64,000 nt of DNA from Multifurca ochricompacta (GCA_022496185.1 WTXG01000209.1:1-64000), one strand, 5' to 3'; positions 1-10,548 are shown, numbered from the stretch's first letter. The notes: generated from the sequence alone by a model not told the origin. Program-made: numbers and translations.

Positions 1-1084
1 GCTGACTTTATATGTACAATCTTCTTGAAGTGGCCTTCTGGAAGGCGAAGCACGTGAGACGCACGGGTTCAGAGAAGAGCTGGGTGGAATCCATCTCGAT
101 CAGTCCTGCTGAAGGCACGTCTCCTGCCCCCCCTTTCTCTGATTGCCATTCATGTTACAATATATCAATACAGAGATGGCCATCTTCTGGAACACCCACG
201 GGCGTATCACGTCTGTCGTTGCACAAGCACACATTGGGGAACTACTTGGCATCTCACCACCAGTCACGCTTCCGACATACTTGACACCTGCTTCTTCTTT
301 AGCTACCACCACCATCACCACCACCACCACCACGACTACTACCACAGCCGCAACCATGTCCCCAGATGAGCCAGCACCGACTGACACCACAATCACTCGC
401 GCGCCGCTTGACACGCCAGACGAGCTTGCTCTGCGGGCACTACTTCTGGGGATCATGCACCGGGCGGTGGGGCATCCCGCTGAAGCACGCGGATTCCTAC
501 GTGATGCGCACGCGCGACACGCGAAGATCCCAAGTACGGGAAGCACCTGGATCGGCGGCGTGGCTCTCTTCGAGTTGGCCGTTCTTGAATTACGCGAGGC
601 TCAGCGATCAGATTATGAGGATGAGGCAGAGGCAGAGGCGGAGAAAGATACGAATAGCCCAAGCGTGAGTTCGGGATCAAGCGAGGAGGGAAGTGGAGAT
701 GCGGTGGGTGTTGGGGTTGGAGTTGGAGAAGATGGGAAGGTGAGCGTATATGGTGCCAACGGTCATGCTGCTACTGGTGTTGGAAGTGTAATCGGAGGGA
801 GGAAGGTGATGGGAATCGCGGAAACCGAATTACGCATACGCGTGAACGCTCTCGCGCTCGGTGAGAAGGCAGCGGCGACGGCGAGGGTGACGGTGACGGT
901 GACGGCGGCTCAACGAGAGCGATGGGTGAAGGTGCTCAAGGAGGCCGGATCATTACTCGATTCGGCCGTGAACCTTTCAGGGAGCGAGGTGGATTTGAGT
1001 TCTCGGTTAGAGAGTCGGATTGCGATGTTGCGCGATGAGATTGGGCTTAAGCGCGAGTTGCTCGGTATTGGGGCGGGGAGATGA
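1..1084 (+). CDS. IML2: IML2/TTC39-like protein, copy A, 3' exons (partial at window start)
   Basis: C-terminal part of a TPR protein of the IML2/TTC39 family (in yeast, a protein of inclusion-body clearance linked to lipid droplets and mitochondria; the role here is inferred by family only). The window opens in an intron whose acceptor ends at 30. Exon 31-114 encodes the [11 protein letters not shown] and ISISPAE segments and exon 174-1084 encodes 302 residues including [28 protein letters not shown] and [14 protein letters not shown], ending in TGA. The intron 115-173 reads as GC-AG (donor AAG|GCACGT); only this splice restores SPAE-EMAIFW. A poly-threonine run encoded by ACC repeats lies at about 305-350. 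The exon is nearly identical to copies B and C. The 5' part lies outside the window, so whether this is the complete source gene cannot be judged here. Confidence 0.8.
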
Positions 1085-1726
1085 AAAAGAGTTTGGGGGT
1101 GACAATGCCAAATTTTTTCTTTTTCTTTTTCCGTTTACTTTTTTTTGGTACCGCAAGCAAAGCTTTCGCGCTTTCTATTTTTTTAATTTTATTTGCTTGC
1201 TATTGGTAGGGTAGAGTAAGTCGGTGGAAACAAAGTAAAGTTGGGAAATAATAGTGAGACTCTGACTCGTAATAAGATGCATAGCATAGTGCATTGGGTA
1301 GTATGGGCGCGAAGGGGTTCTACTGCCGTATGCGATCTGATTACAACTATTCGGCACTGACACGTATAACTAGAAGAAGAACAAGGTGATACTGATATTT
1401 TGTTTCGAATGTGGCATGCAGGTTGTCAGGCAAAAGCAAAATCTCCGACCGGCGTGACCCCGGGAAACTGGCCGATTCCTTGAACTTGGACTTTGACATC
1501 CGAATGCGTCATTCCTTTAACCCCCGCTTCATACTGTTTTTGAATGCACAGCAAAAAAAATATCCAAATCAAGATTTCCCATGGCCATGTACCCATAATA
1601 AGTCCCTGAGGTGTTTTTTTCTCATTTTCCAGTGTTCAGTTCCAAGTCTTACTATCGGTTTCCCCCGGTTTCATCGTTATCATCCCTCATGTTTTGTATA
1701 TGACAGAAAACAAATATCGACTGATA
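1085..1726. repeat. Right-hand tail of Y module (copy A)
   Basis: Non-coding sequence that follows every IML2 3' end in the window: a T-rich run just after the stop codon, then a block with GACCCCGGGAAACTGG and CCATGGCCATGTACCC, and finally TATGACAGAAAACAAATATCGACTGATA. The same order recurs after 6207, 10150, 18540, 24410, 34164, 39120 and 60965. No gene is seen. It may contain the 3' UTR of the ancestral gene plus adjoining intergenic DNA. Confidence 0.7.
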
Positions 1727-2141
1727 AGGGGGGTTTTTTTTTTTAAATCGAATTTATTCGCGCTTCAGGGACTGCTCAAATCGCGCGGCTATTACTGGTA
1801 CATAGTAACTACTGTGGGATGAACATGGAGAATTGTGGTGAACACAACGAACGAAAAACCCCAAAGGGAAAAAGGGTGCAGTGACGGGGGTGGAAGAGAA
1901 AAAAAACGGGGGGGGGGGGGCGTCATTGGCCAAAGGCCGCAGACCCATGCGTGGAAGGCATGGGGAGGCGAAGAACGGCGGCGGCCAGTGCGGCTGACCC
2001 AGCCACGGGGCCAGCGCGAGGCGCCGAGTTCAAGGGAGGTCCCAGTCGGGCAGAAGGGGGAGGCCTGGGTGGGCCTGGGAGACCCGGGGCAGTGGGCGCG
2101 GGAGCGGAGGGCTTGCGAGGGCGGGCTTGGACTTCGACCGC
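1727..2141 (-). mobile_element. LINE 3'-end fragment with unusual GC-rich interior
   Basis: On the minus strand it ends in a poly(A) tail (poly-T at 1731-1744) preceded by the LINE 3' signature CCTGAAGCGCGAATAAA (read on minus) and the GCCGCGCGATTTG block. It is flanked by CGACTGATA at 1718-1726 and 2142-2150, consistent with a 9-bp target duplication. From about 1918 to 2140 the sequence becomes very GC-rich and is related to the inverted block at 63.70-63.90 kb, not to the interior of the other LINE fragments. No intact ORF is credible. Confidence 0.65.
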
Positions 2142-2150
2142 CGACTGATA

Positions 2151-2846
2151 GGGTTGCCACTGCACTGGGTTCTTGTCGCTCAGAGAAAGAAGGCCCCCCC
2201 GGGTTTAACCACCCTTCAGCCGGCTTACCACCCATCGCGAAGCGCTTTGCCACAGGCACGCCTTCATAAAAAGCCACTACTCGCGGGGCTCAACCACTAA
2301 ACCCCCGCCCAAAGCCTTTTGAGCGACTTACCACCTCCACGGTCATGCCTCTCGCCACCACGCTTTCATCTCCGAGTACACGGAGCGCTTTCATTACTCT
2401 AAACCCTCTCCACTCGCCAGTGTACTTGCGACGACACCACTCTCCCGACGTTCCAACACATCCTCTTGGACTGTCCACTATACGCTGCCAGACGCGAGGA
2501 TCTCCAATTCTTCACTGACTGGGTCCTGGACCCCCCCCAGTGGCACCTACTTTTCAACCCCAAGCCTTACGTCGAGGACTTGCTCACATTCATCCAGGAT
2601 ACGTGGGCTCTTACAAGCCGGATTAGGCCGAGTCGGTGACATCGGGCGGTATGAGTAAGTTCACCCTTCCATCCCCTTCCCCTAGCTGTTGCCACTCTCT
2701 CCCGCCGCACACACCTTCTTTCTCCCAAAATTTTTCCCCTACCACACTATCCTTCCCATATGTACCGGTAGTAGCCGCGCGATTTGGGCAGGGCCCTGAA
2801 GCGCGAATAAACTCGATTCAAAAAAAAAAGACTGCGCGATGGATGG
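2151..2846 (+). mobile_element. LINE ORF2 C-terminal fragment and 3' tail
   Basis: After about 45 nt of Y-module tail (variant of TGGATCCTTCGCGTCACG), the plus strand encodes a degraded version of the LINE C-terminal cysteine motif (ISEYTERFH, then a Cys-rich QHILLDCPLY segment) at about 2335-2500, with a frameshift in the ATGHAF region. It continues to CCTGAAGCGCGAATAAA and poly(A) at 2794-2829. The last 17 nt belong to the flanking Y tail. This is a 5'-truncated, non-coding remnant. Confidence 0.7.
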
Positions 2847-3365
2847 AGGCACGGGCGGCTTACCACCTCCACTGCCATGCGCCTTGCCACAGGCTATCCG
2901 TTCACTGCCGAATACACTGAGTGCTTCCACCCTACCAAACCGCTCTCCGCTCGCCAGTGTACTTGCGATAACTCCTCTCTCGCGACGTTCCAACACGTCC
3001 TCCTCGAGTGCCCTCTCTACGCTACTTCCGCAATGTAATCTACTCAGCCTAACCCAGCTCCCGTGAAGGCACGCGTGTCTTGGATGAAAGAGCAAGGCCT
3101 CGATGTAAGGCTTGCGGTTGAAGAGCAAGGGCCACTGAGGTGGGTCCAGAGCCTAACTAGGGAGGAATTCAAGTGTTTCTCTTCCTCCCGTACACTCTTT
3201 TGCACTAACTACTATCACTTGAATATAATTTTCCCCACGCGGGTTTTACTATTAGCAGTTCCCTGCTAGCTACCTCTTGATCCACAGGGGTTACTATGTC
3301 CCTGTAGTAGCCGCGCAATTTGGGCAGGGCCCTGAAGCGCGAATAAAATCGATTCAAAAAAAAAA
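2847..3365 (+). mobile_element. 5'-truncated LINE insertion with target-site duplication
   Basis: 519-bp insertion flanked by GATGGATGG at 2838-2846 and 3366-3374. It encodes the C-terminal LINE segment MRLATGYPFTAEYTECFHPTKP followed by the CTCDNSS and LLECPLY cysteine region near 2875-3040, then a stop. The 3' end carries CCTGAAGCGCGAATAAAATCGATTC and poly(A) at 3355-3365. The structure (5' truncation, A tail, TSD) is that expected from target-primed reverse transcription. Confidence 0.8.
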
Positions 3366-3419
3366 GATGGATGGTCACATGTCAAACTAGCTCTCTTGTC
3401 GGTGGTCAATCCCATCCGA

Positions 3420-3645
3420 TGTAAGAGCTAGAAAAGCGAGTAGCTCAGTCTTTGGATGGAATAAAAACACTACATTTCTGGGTAGTACCTAGAACAGTGA
3501 GTAGCTACAACAATGAATCAGCAAAAGACAATGTAGCTATGAAGAGAATGATACTGACATACGGACTAAACACGCGAATGACCTTGATGTGGTCGATCCC
3601 GGACCGCCATCTCCGGTATCGCGTGCTGTCATCGGAGTCCAAATG
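3420..3645 (-). mobile_element. Degenerate solo LTR related to the copia LTR
   Basis: Begins TGTAAGAGCTAG and carries diverged counterparts of minus-strand copia LTR landmarks: GAGTAGCTCAGTCTTTGGA, the CAATGAATCAG...AATGTAGCTA block, and CCGCCATCTCCGGTATC. The same remnant precedes ZF2, ZF3, ZF4 and ZF5, but is absent before ZF7 and ZF9, which act as approximate empty sites. Confidence 0.6.
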
Positions 3646-4008
3646 CTTTGCGCCTGCTCACCCCCCCCAGCACTGAGCCAGCCACGACCATATCAGGGTA
3701 CCTTGCTTTAGTTGCTACGTGTATTACTTGCGTTACTCCCTTATTATGGCGAATGGGTAGTCTCTGCAAGAAACTCTTCCTGCGTGCTTCCTGCAGGCAT
3801 GAGACTGGATTTCCCTGCGAAAGCGCATGGCCTACATCTCTCACTGAACTCGTGCAATAAATGCCGCCCTTGTCGTCCAGATCATCTCTGTTGGCTACTA
3901 GCTACCTTGGGACAAACCCTACATACTTTTCAACGGTACCCCCACCCGTAGCTGGACCCGACGTGAAGACAGTACGGCTGGTGGCCCAATTTCGACAGGG
4001 TCTCGTCC
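3646..4008. repeat. Conserved 3' flank of zinc-finger gene (ZF1)
   Basis: About 360 nt found downstream of all nine zinc-finger genes, starting near CTACTCACCCCC and including CTCCCTTATTATGGCGAATGGG and GGTACCCCCACCCGTAGCTGG. Open frames on both strands are short and not kept open between copies, so I treat it as 3' UTR and downstream DNA of the gene on the minus strand, not as a separate gene. Confidence 0.6.
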
Positions 4009-4794
4009 TCAATTGAAAATATGGTGGTACAGCGGTCCGTGTTCCTCCCTGACATGCTCTTTATACATATAACGCCTCCCCCCGGGCCACATGAAATCCG
4101 GACACAGATCACACCGCTTTTTTGCTTTGTGATTGTCGCTTTTGTGTCGGTTGAGACCCTGTTTCTGCTTGTAACGGGAACCACATGATGAGCACTTAAA
4201 TGGTTTCCTAGCAGTTTCGTTCCTCTTTGCGCCTCTATTCTGCGGGAGAGCAACTTTCAGGGAGGGGGATGTGGTACAGACTGGGACGGGTTGGACAGGT
4301 CGCTGGGTGTCGACTGGGTAGTAGTCGTTGAGGGCCTGTGATGGTGCTTTCAGGACAGGGAAATGGTAAGGAAGGAAGCCTCCAGTCTCTAGAATCATGA
4401 GTGACGGCAAAGGTGCGTCTCCGATAGAGATCTAATCCTTCTATGAGCACCAGTAACTTCTGTAGCAACTTGGAAAAAAGATTTGACGTACCTCGTTGGG
4501 CTTGAAAAGCTCTGTTGAGGGCAAATAATATGGGGGGTCAGAAATCCCAAAATCTCTGAATTCCAACAATTCCTCGACATCTATATTATCCTCTGCGGTA
4601 GATGTGAGTTGGTTGCCCATGCTCGCCTGCAGAAATTAATTTTATTCGTAGGTCCTACTCTCGAATTAGTAGGAAATTGAACTTACTTGAACAGGGTTCA
4701 AATTAGGGATGTCAATGGAAAGCGGGTACCGTAAATATTTACGGGATTCTGGAGCCGCTATCTGGGGCGTTAGGAAGTGGTGAAGTATGTTCAT
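4009..4794 (-). CDS. ZF1: two-finger C2H2 zinc-finger protein, three exons
   Basis: Spliced model, minus strand: exon 1 4794-4687 (ATG, MNILHHF), exon 2 4626-4492, exon 3 4431-4009; both introns are 60 nt (donors GTAAGT and GTACGT, acceptors CTGCAG and GATTAG). All phases agree and give 221 residues. Near the C-terminus lie two fingers: C-x2-C-x12-H-x4-H (about C161, C164, H177, H182) and an atypical C-x2-C-x15-H-x4-H (about C188, C191, H207, H212), predicting nucleic-acid binding in the nucleus (inference). Only one copy of the roughly 45-residue LETGGFLP...VDTQRPVQPV repeat is present, the shortest of the family. The protein family itself is not one I recognise; no transposase or nuclease domain is visible. 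Confidence 0.75.
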
Positions 4795-5500
4795 CCTTCT
4801 GTGACTGGAAGTACTGCTATGGACACATTCCAGTATCAGAACTTATAGCTTCTGAGGTTGGATGGGGTGCCATTGGCACCTGTCTTATTTCTTGATGTTG
4901 CCGTTGTGGGTACGGGGCAAGCCTTCGAGTTTTTCTGCAATAGGAAACTGCGGACCGTAGTGCATCCACGCCTAGTCTTTTAATCGAAGTAGCGTAAGAG
5001 GCACCCTTAGGTCAGTAGGTAAATCGGGCACAGATGTTGCATACCGACCGTTAGTCAGTACACGCCATGCCTGATGTGCGTGGATCAACGTGGGCGGGAT
5101 CGGAGATGACTCCGGTAAAAGTGACAATCCTTCATAGCCTTATACACTCTCTATAGATTCAAGGCTCTTTTCTCTGTGTTTTTCACTTCAGTTTTGACCA
5201 TTCATTATGTCATATCTAACTACAGCTATGCTCAACAATGCGTCCAACTGCTATTAACTCGTACTGATGCTGTCTCAAAATGTATTAAAAGAATTGATGA
5301 CTTGTCTTCGAGTCCGGAAAGAGTGTGATAATTAAGGAGAGCGTCACCTGGGCTTTAGGAGAATACGTTGCGAGTTACGTGAGCGCCAGTGACGTGCACC
5401 ACGAAGGAACCTAAAGGCTTAGTCAATACATCCGCGAATGGAAATCTCCGTTCCATTTCAGCGGCACAAATCAGTGAGGTCTCCGTGAGACATCCCCTCT
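4795..5500. repeat. 5' spacer of ZF1 unit
   Basis: Upstream region of the minus-strand ZF1 gene, shared with the other units: the GGTTGGATGGGGTGCCATTGG block (which in unit 6 carries an upstream ATG), GTAGCGTAAGAGGCACCCTTAGG, ATACAATCCTTCATAGCCTT variants and GTCCTCGAGTCCGGAAAG variants. No gene or RNA is seen. It presumably holds the ZF promoter. Confidence 0.55.
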
Positions 5501-5612
5501 ATGACTAGTGGTTATAAACCCTGTGCCCTGTGCCACGTTTTCGCGAACGGGAAGCAAAGATGAAACTTAAATTATATCTTTTTTTTTTTGATCCATCTTT
5601 TTGTTCTTTGAA

Positions 5613-5649
5613 CACCTGCCTCGGGGTGTTCAAAACCCCGAGGCAGGTG
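5613..5649. repeat. Perfect 15-bp inverted repeat at left edge of Y1
   Basis: Arms CACCTGCCTCGGGGT (5613-5627) and its exact complement (5635-5649) are separated by 7 nt. The right arm contains CGAGGCAGGTGGCACTAAAG, present at the left edge of every Y copy, while the left arm is present only in Y1. It could be a recombination fold-back or a cruciform-forming sequence. Confidence 0.8.
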
Positions 5650-6850
5650 GCACTAAAGCGTGTGAATAACGTTGTGGCGAAAATTAAACAAATAGACAAA
5701 CATGCAAAACGCGCGCGCTAAGAAACATGAGTTCGTTTTTAGAAAGGTAATTGGGAGCGGTAAGCGTGAGAGACATCAGATTTTCATTTTTATCGCGCCT
5801 CAGTTCGATGCTGCGCTTTTAAGCGTCTCAGTGTTGAGGGTGGTGTTAGAACTGGTTTGCGCTCTATCACCCTGTCGTTCATCGGTAGTACTCTCTGAGG
5901 GGGCTTCCCCGAACTGGAACCAGAGGGTAACACTTAGCCATGTCGCTGCCACCTTTCTGTGGGCCTTTCTTTGAAGAGGAGATGACTGTTGCCGGTGCGG
6001 GTTGTCATCGTGCTGGCTCGTCAGTATTGGTGGTAGTAAGAGAGGTAGTTGAAAGTGCCGAAGGTGACGGGGTCGTTACTCGATTCGGCCGTGAACCTTT
6101 CGGGGAGCGAGGTGGATTTGAGTTCTCGGTTAGAGAGTCGGATCGCGATGTTGCGTGATGAGATTGGGCTTAAGCGCGAGTTGCTCGGTATTGGAGCGGG
6201 GAGATGAAAAAGGGTTTGGGGTGACAATGCCAAATTTTTCTTTTTCTTTTTCTTTTTCCGTTTCTTTTTTTTTGTTGTTACCGCAAGCGAAGCTTTCGCG
6301 CTTTCTATTTTATTTATTTATTTGCTTGCTATTGGTAGGGTAGAGTAAGTAGTGGAAACAAAGTCAAGTTGGGAAATAATAGTGGGGCTCTGACTCATGT
6401 ACGTAATATGCATAGTGCATTGCGTTGTATGGGCGCGAAGGGGTTCTACTGCCGCATGCGATCTGATTACAACTATTCGGCACTGACATATATAGCTAGA
6501 AGAAGAACAAGGTGATAGTGATATTTTGTTTCGAATGCGGCAAGCAGGTCGTCAGGCAAAAGCAAAAAACTCCAACCACCATGACCCCGGGAAACTGGGA
6601 TAATATCTCGATTCCTTGAACTTGGACTTTGACTTTCTTTCCTTTTTTTTTGTTCGTCTTGAATGGCTCAATGCTCCCTTTCATACTATCTGCTGGAATT
6701 TTCGAATGCAAAGCAAAAAAAGAAAAACAGCCAAAAAAAAAAGTTTCCAATGGCCATGTACCCGTAATAAGTCCCACTGAGGGGGCTTTTTCGTTTTTCA
6801 GTGTTCAGTTCCAAGCCTCATGTTTTGATATACAAAATATCAACTGATAG
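5650..6850 (+). pseudogene. Short Y module Y1: fused fragments of two genes
   Basis: The left part (about 5800-6030) carries, on the minus strand, the C-terminal end of the unrecognised acidic-protein gene seen in full near 43.24-44.29 kb, further shortened here by loss of the segment after CATGTCGCTGCCACC. At about 6050 it joins the last 150 nt of the IML2-like exon ([24 protein letters not shown], stop at 6207), followed by the usual tail to 6850. The join after GTAAGAGAGGTAGTTGAAAG is the one also used in Y2, Y4 and Y8. No functional product is expected. Confidence 0.7.
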
Positions 6851-6957
6851 GCTTGGCACTACTGGATCCTTCGGGCCACGTGTCGCTCTCAGACGGAGAC
6901 GGAGAAAGAGGAGGCACAAAAATCACATGTTAAACTATCTCTCCAGCTGAGGTTAGA
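6851..6957. repeat. Y-module outer tail
   Basis: Carries the TGGATCCTTCGGGCCACGTGTCGCT block and CACAAAAATCACATGTTAAACTA, the same sequence that follows each Y module and leads into the next zinc-finger unit. No gene. Confidence 0.5.
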
Positions 6958-7477
6958 TAAGCGCTACCTAAACGGGTAGCAAGATAATTCAGTTATTATT
7001 ATTTAAATCCGATTTCTATTCCGCATGCAGCTTCCTAAAGCAATTAGGTGCCTCAGTAAATGCATTTGGGTGAGCCATAAAGATAGTTGAATAAGTTAAG
7101 CCACTACACATGCACCGTCAGAGTTAGTAATTAGTGGGGTTTGGTGGGATAAGCCGTTATAGTTTAAATAAGGATACATTGATTATGGACCTGTCGTCAG
7201 CTACGCGCGTGGTAAAGATAATCTAAGTAGATACTCACTTCAGTTGTGAATGGTCAAAACTGAAGTGTACAATACAGAAATACAGTCCTTAAATACTGTA
7301 ATGAGTGTTCTGTGCTCCTGGTCATAAAGGGTTGTATCTTAATCATAAGTAATCATAATAAACGAGTGGAATGTCAGTAAGTATAGTACAATGTCCACAC
7401 TTGAGTCTGTCTTGCACCGGCAACTCCGGTCACCTCTGATCTGGTCCGGCCGATCCTGATCCGTTCCCGGCTCAACA
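6958..7477 (-). mobile_element. Solo LTR (family G), about 520 bp
   Basis: Read on the minus strand it starts TGTTGAGCCGGGAACGG and ends CTAACCTCA, so both termini are TG...CA. The first 90 nt match the segment at 36,478-36,572 and the LTR at 60,590-60,782. No internal coding region remains and I could not find a convincing target duplication, so it may result from recombination between different copies. Confidence 0.6.
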
Positions 7478-7645
7478 AGTAAGTAGCTCAGTCATTGAAA
7501 ACGGAATAAAATGACTATATTGCTAGGTAGAGTAGTTACAACAATGAGTCAGAAAAAGGCAATGTAGCTACGAAGTATGCCCCGATGTTGCCGACCCCGG
7601 GCCGCCACCCCCGGTATCACGTGTTGTGGCTGTATCCTAACAACA
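7478..7645 (-). mobile_element. Degenerate copia-related LTR remnant before ZF2
   Basis: Contains AAGTAGCTCAGTCATTGAAAA, GCTAGGTAGAGTAG, CAATGAGTCAG and CCGCCACCCCCGGTATCA in the order found in the other copia-related remnants. The left 20-25 nt are missing where LTR family G abuts it. Confidence 0.5.
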
Positions 7646-8023
7646 CCGGAGTCCAAATGCTTTGGGCCTACTCACCCCCCCACCATCACTGAGCCAGCCA
7701 CTACCATATCAGGGCGCCTTGCTTGAGTTGCTACGCGTATTACTCGGGTTACTCCCTTATTATGGCGAATGGGCAGTCTCTGCAAGCAACTCTTCCTCCA
7801 TGCTCCCTCCATGCATGAGACTACATTTCCCTGTGAAAGCGCATAGCCTACATCTCTCAGTGAACTCGTGCAATAATCCCGCCCTTGTCGTCCAAATCAT
7901 CTCTGTTGGTTACTAGCTACCTTGGGACAAACCCTACACACCTTTCAACAGTACCCCCACCCGTAGCTGGACCCGACGTGAAGACAATACGGCTGGTGGC
8001 TCAATTTCGACAGGGTCTCGTCC
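7646..8023. repeat. Conserved 3' flank of ZF2
   Basis: The same 360-nt block as downstream of ZF1, here closest to the copy downstream of ZF4. No gene seen. Confidence 0.55.
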
Positions 8024-8936
8024 TCACTTGAAAATAAGGTGGTACTGCGGTCCGTGTTTCTCCCTGACATGATCTTTATACATATAACGCCTCCCCTCGG
8101 GCCACGTGAAATCCAGACACAGGTCACACCGCTTTTTTGGTTTGTGCTTGTCTCTCTTGTGTCGGTTGAGACCCTGTTTCTGCTTGTAACGGGAACCACA
8201 TGATGAGCACTTAATTGGTTTCCTAGCAGTTTCCTTCCTCTTTGCCCCTCGATTCTGCGGGAGAGCACCTTTCAGGGAGGGCGGTGTGGTACTGACTAGG
8301 ACCGGTTGGGCAGGTCGCTGGGTGTCGACTGGGAAGTAGTAGTCGTTGAGGGCCTGTGATGGTGCATTCGGGACAGGGAAACGGTCCGGAAGGATGTCTT
8401 CAGTCTCTGGAACCATGAATGGCTGCAAACGTGCGTCTGGGACGGGTTGGACAGTTCGCTGGGTGTCAACTGTGAAGTAGTAGTCGTTAAGGGCCTGTGA
8501 TGGTACATTCGGGACAGGGAAACCGTCCGGAAGGAAGCCTCCAGTCTCTAGAATCATGAGTGGCGGCAAAAGTGCGACTCCGATAGAGGTCGGATTCTTC
8601 GATGAGCACCAGTAAGTTCCGTAGCAACTTGGAAAAAAGTAAATTTTGACGTACCTCGTAGCGCTCGAAAAGCTCTGCTGGGTCAGAAATCCCAAAATCT
8701 CTGAATTCCAACAGTGGTATCTCCTGCATGGGTTCTTCGACAGGTATATTATACTCTGCGGTAGATGTACGTTGGTTATCTATGGTCGCCTGCAGCAAGT
8801 GATTTTATTCGTACGTCCTACTCTCGAGTTAGTAGGAAATTGAACTCACTTTAACAGGGTTCATATTAAGGATGTCAATGGAAAGCGTTTCTGGAGCCGC
8901 TATCTGGGAATTTAGGGAGTGGTGAAGTGTGTTCAT
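8024..8936 (-). CDS. ZF2: two-finger C2H2 zinc-finger protein
   Basis: Model: exon 1 8936-8850 (29 codons, with a seven-codon internal deletion relative to ZF1), exon 2 8789-8655 (45 codons), exon 3 8596-8024; introns 60 and 58 nt, all junctions in phase 0, giving 264 residues. Two copies of the 45-residue repeat precede the fingers. Finger ligands fall at about C204, C207, H220, H225 and C231, C234, H250, H255. The intron-2 acceptor differs from its siblings: the usual ATCAG is mutated to ATCCG and the frame requires use of the AAG nine nucleotides upstream. ZF4 shares this change and nearly all other differences, making ZF2/ZF4 a duplicate pair. Confidence 0.75.
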
Positions 8937-9509
8937 CCTGGGACACATTCCAGCATCACAACTTATAGCTTCTGACGGTGCCTACCTCCCTCGAGGTTGG
9001 ATGGGGTGCCATTGGCGCCTTTATGTCCTCGTTGTGAGTACGGAACAAGAGTTCGGGTTTTTCTGTAATAGGAAACTGCGAATGTAGACCTACAGTCCTC
9101 TTTTAATCAAAGTAGCGTGAGGGACCCTTAGGTCGGCAGGTAAAGGGCATAGATCGTTAGAGGGTACACGCCATGCTTGATGCGCGTGGATCAACGTGGG
9201 GTAAAAGTGCCAGTCATGATTGGTATCTATAAGATACAATCCTTCTTAGTCTTATGCACTCTTTATAGATTTAAGGCACTTTTCTATGTGTTTTCCCAAA
9301 TGTATTAAAAGATATCTGCGAATGGAAATCTCTGTTTCATTTCAGCGACACAAAGTTACCCCTGAGGCGGCATGAGACATCCCCTCTATGGCTAGTAGCT
9401 ATAAAACCCGTGTCAGGTTTTCGAATGGGCCAAAGTCGCGGCCACAAGCTGCCCACAGGAAGCAAAGTTGAAACTTTCAATTCTATCTTTTTTTTTGTTT
9501 ATTGAGCGC
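8937..9509. repeat. 5' spacer of ZF2 unit (preserves the empty site of the MULE)
   Basis: Shared upstream region. At about 9318-9345 it reads GCGAATGGAAATCTCTGTTTC, the uninterrupted version of the site occupied by the Mutator-like element at 21,850-23,560. It also holds a CTATAAAACCCGTG TATA-like element at about 9400. No gene. Confidence 0.6.
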
Positions 9510-10548
9510 TCCGAGGCAGGCGGCACTAAAGCATGTGAAATAACGTTGTACAGGGTTCCAAAGTATAAACATGCAAAACGCGCGCGCTAAAATACATGGT
9601 TTGTGAGTAAATCTGAGTTCGTTTTTTTAGAAAGGTAAGTGAGAGCGGTAAGCATGGGAGACATCAGATCTTCATTTTTATTGCGCCTCAGCTCGATGCT
9701 ACACTTTCAAGCGTCTCAGTGTTGAGGGTAGTGTTGGAGCTGGTTTGCGCTCTATCACCCTGTCATTCGTCGGTAGTACTCTCTGACGGGGCTTCCCGGA
9801 ATTGGAATCAGAGGATAACACCTCATTTTCATCACCAGCCATGTCGCTGCCACCCTCCGCGAATCCCCGCCCTGAGCGGGAATCCGTGGCGGGGCAGCCT
9901 TGTTGGCGATCTTGAATTGTGGGTCTTTCCGCGAGACTTTCTTTGAAGAGGAGATGGCTGTTGCCCGTGTGGGTTGTCGTCGTGCTGGCTCGCCAGTGTT
10001 GGTGATAGTAAGAGAGGTAGTTGAAGGTGCTCAAGGTGACCGGGTCATTGCTCTATTCGGCCGTGAGCCTTTCGGGGAGCGAAGTAGTCGGATTGCGATG
10101 TTGCATGATGAGATTGTGCTCAAGGGTGAGTTGCTTGGTATTGGGATTGGTGACAATAAAAAGAAAGAAAGAAGATTCCAAATTTTAATTTTCTTATTCC
10201 TTTTTTGTTTCTGGTTTATTTTATTATTTTATTTCGATGCTTGCTAGAGTAATAGTAGTGGAAACAAATGGTGTGGGAAATAACAGTGAGGCTCTGAGCC
10301 ATTCGGAGTGGCCGATTCCTTGAACTTGGAAATTCCTTCAATCGAAGTTCCAGGTTTATGGTAATGGTACAGCACAGCCAAACCAAGTTTTCCCATGGCC
10401 ATGTACCCGTAATAAGTCCTGCTGAGGGGGGTTTTTTTTTTCTCATTTTTCGGTGTTCAGTTCCAAATTTTACTATCTGTTTTCCCCCGTATCTTCATCA
10501 ATCATGCCTCATGTTTTTTATATGACCGAAAACAAATATCAACTGATA
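9510..10548 (+). pseudogene. Short Y module Y2
   Basis: Minus-strand fragment of the acidic-protein gene (about 10,015-9,690, including SDMAGDENEVL and NDRVIERKPAP) joined at about 10,020 to the IML2 3' fragment (GAAGGTGCTCAAGGTGACC, then IAMLHDEIVLKGELLGIG to about 10,147), then the usual tail up to CAACTGATA. Both fragments have point changes relative to copies A-C, so this is an older copy than the long Y modules. Not expected to encode a functional protein. Confidence 0.7.

Noticed and set aside
100..546. Minus-strand frame with a long poly-valine run, repeated at 17.5 and 33.2 kb
   Set aside because: It is the antisense of the ACC-repeat exon of the IML2-like gene; the sense strand has conserved family motifs and splice sites.
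366..668. Second plus-strand frame inside the last IML2 exon
   Set aside because: Overlaps the conserved coding frame and has no recognisable motif; present in all copies only because the nucleotides are.
3648..3860. Plus-strand frame in the 3' flank of ZF1 with ITCVTPLLWRMGSL, seen after several units
   Set aside because: Frame, start and length are not conserved among the nine copies; similarity is that of repeated non-coding DNA.
8487..8798. Unspliced frame starting before ATIDNQ and running through intron 2 of ZF2 (also in the other paralogues)
   Set aside because: Depends on reading through both introns from a non-ATG start; the spliced model keeps phase across all intact copies and reaches the zinc fingers.
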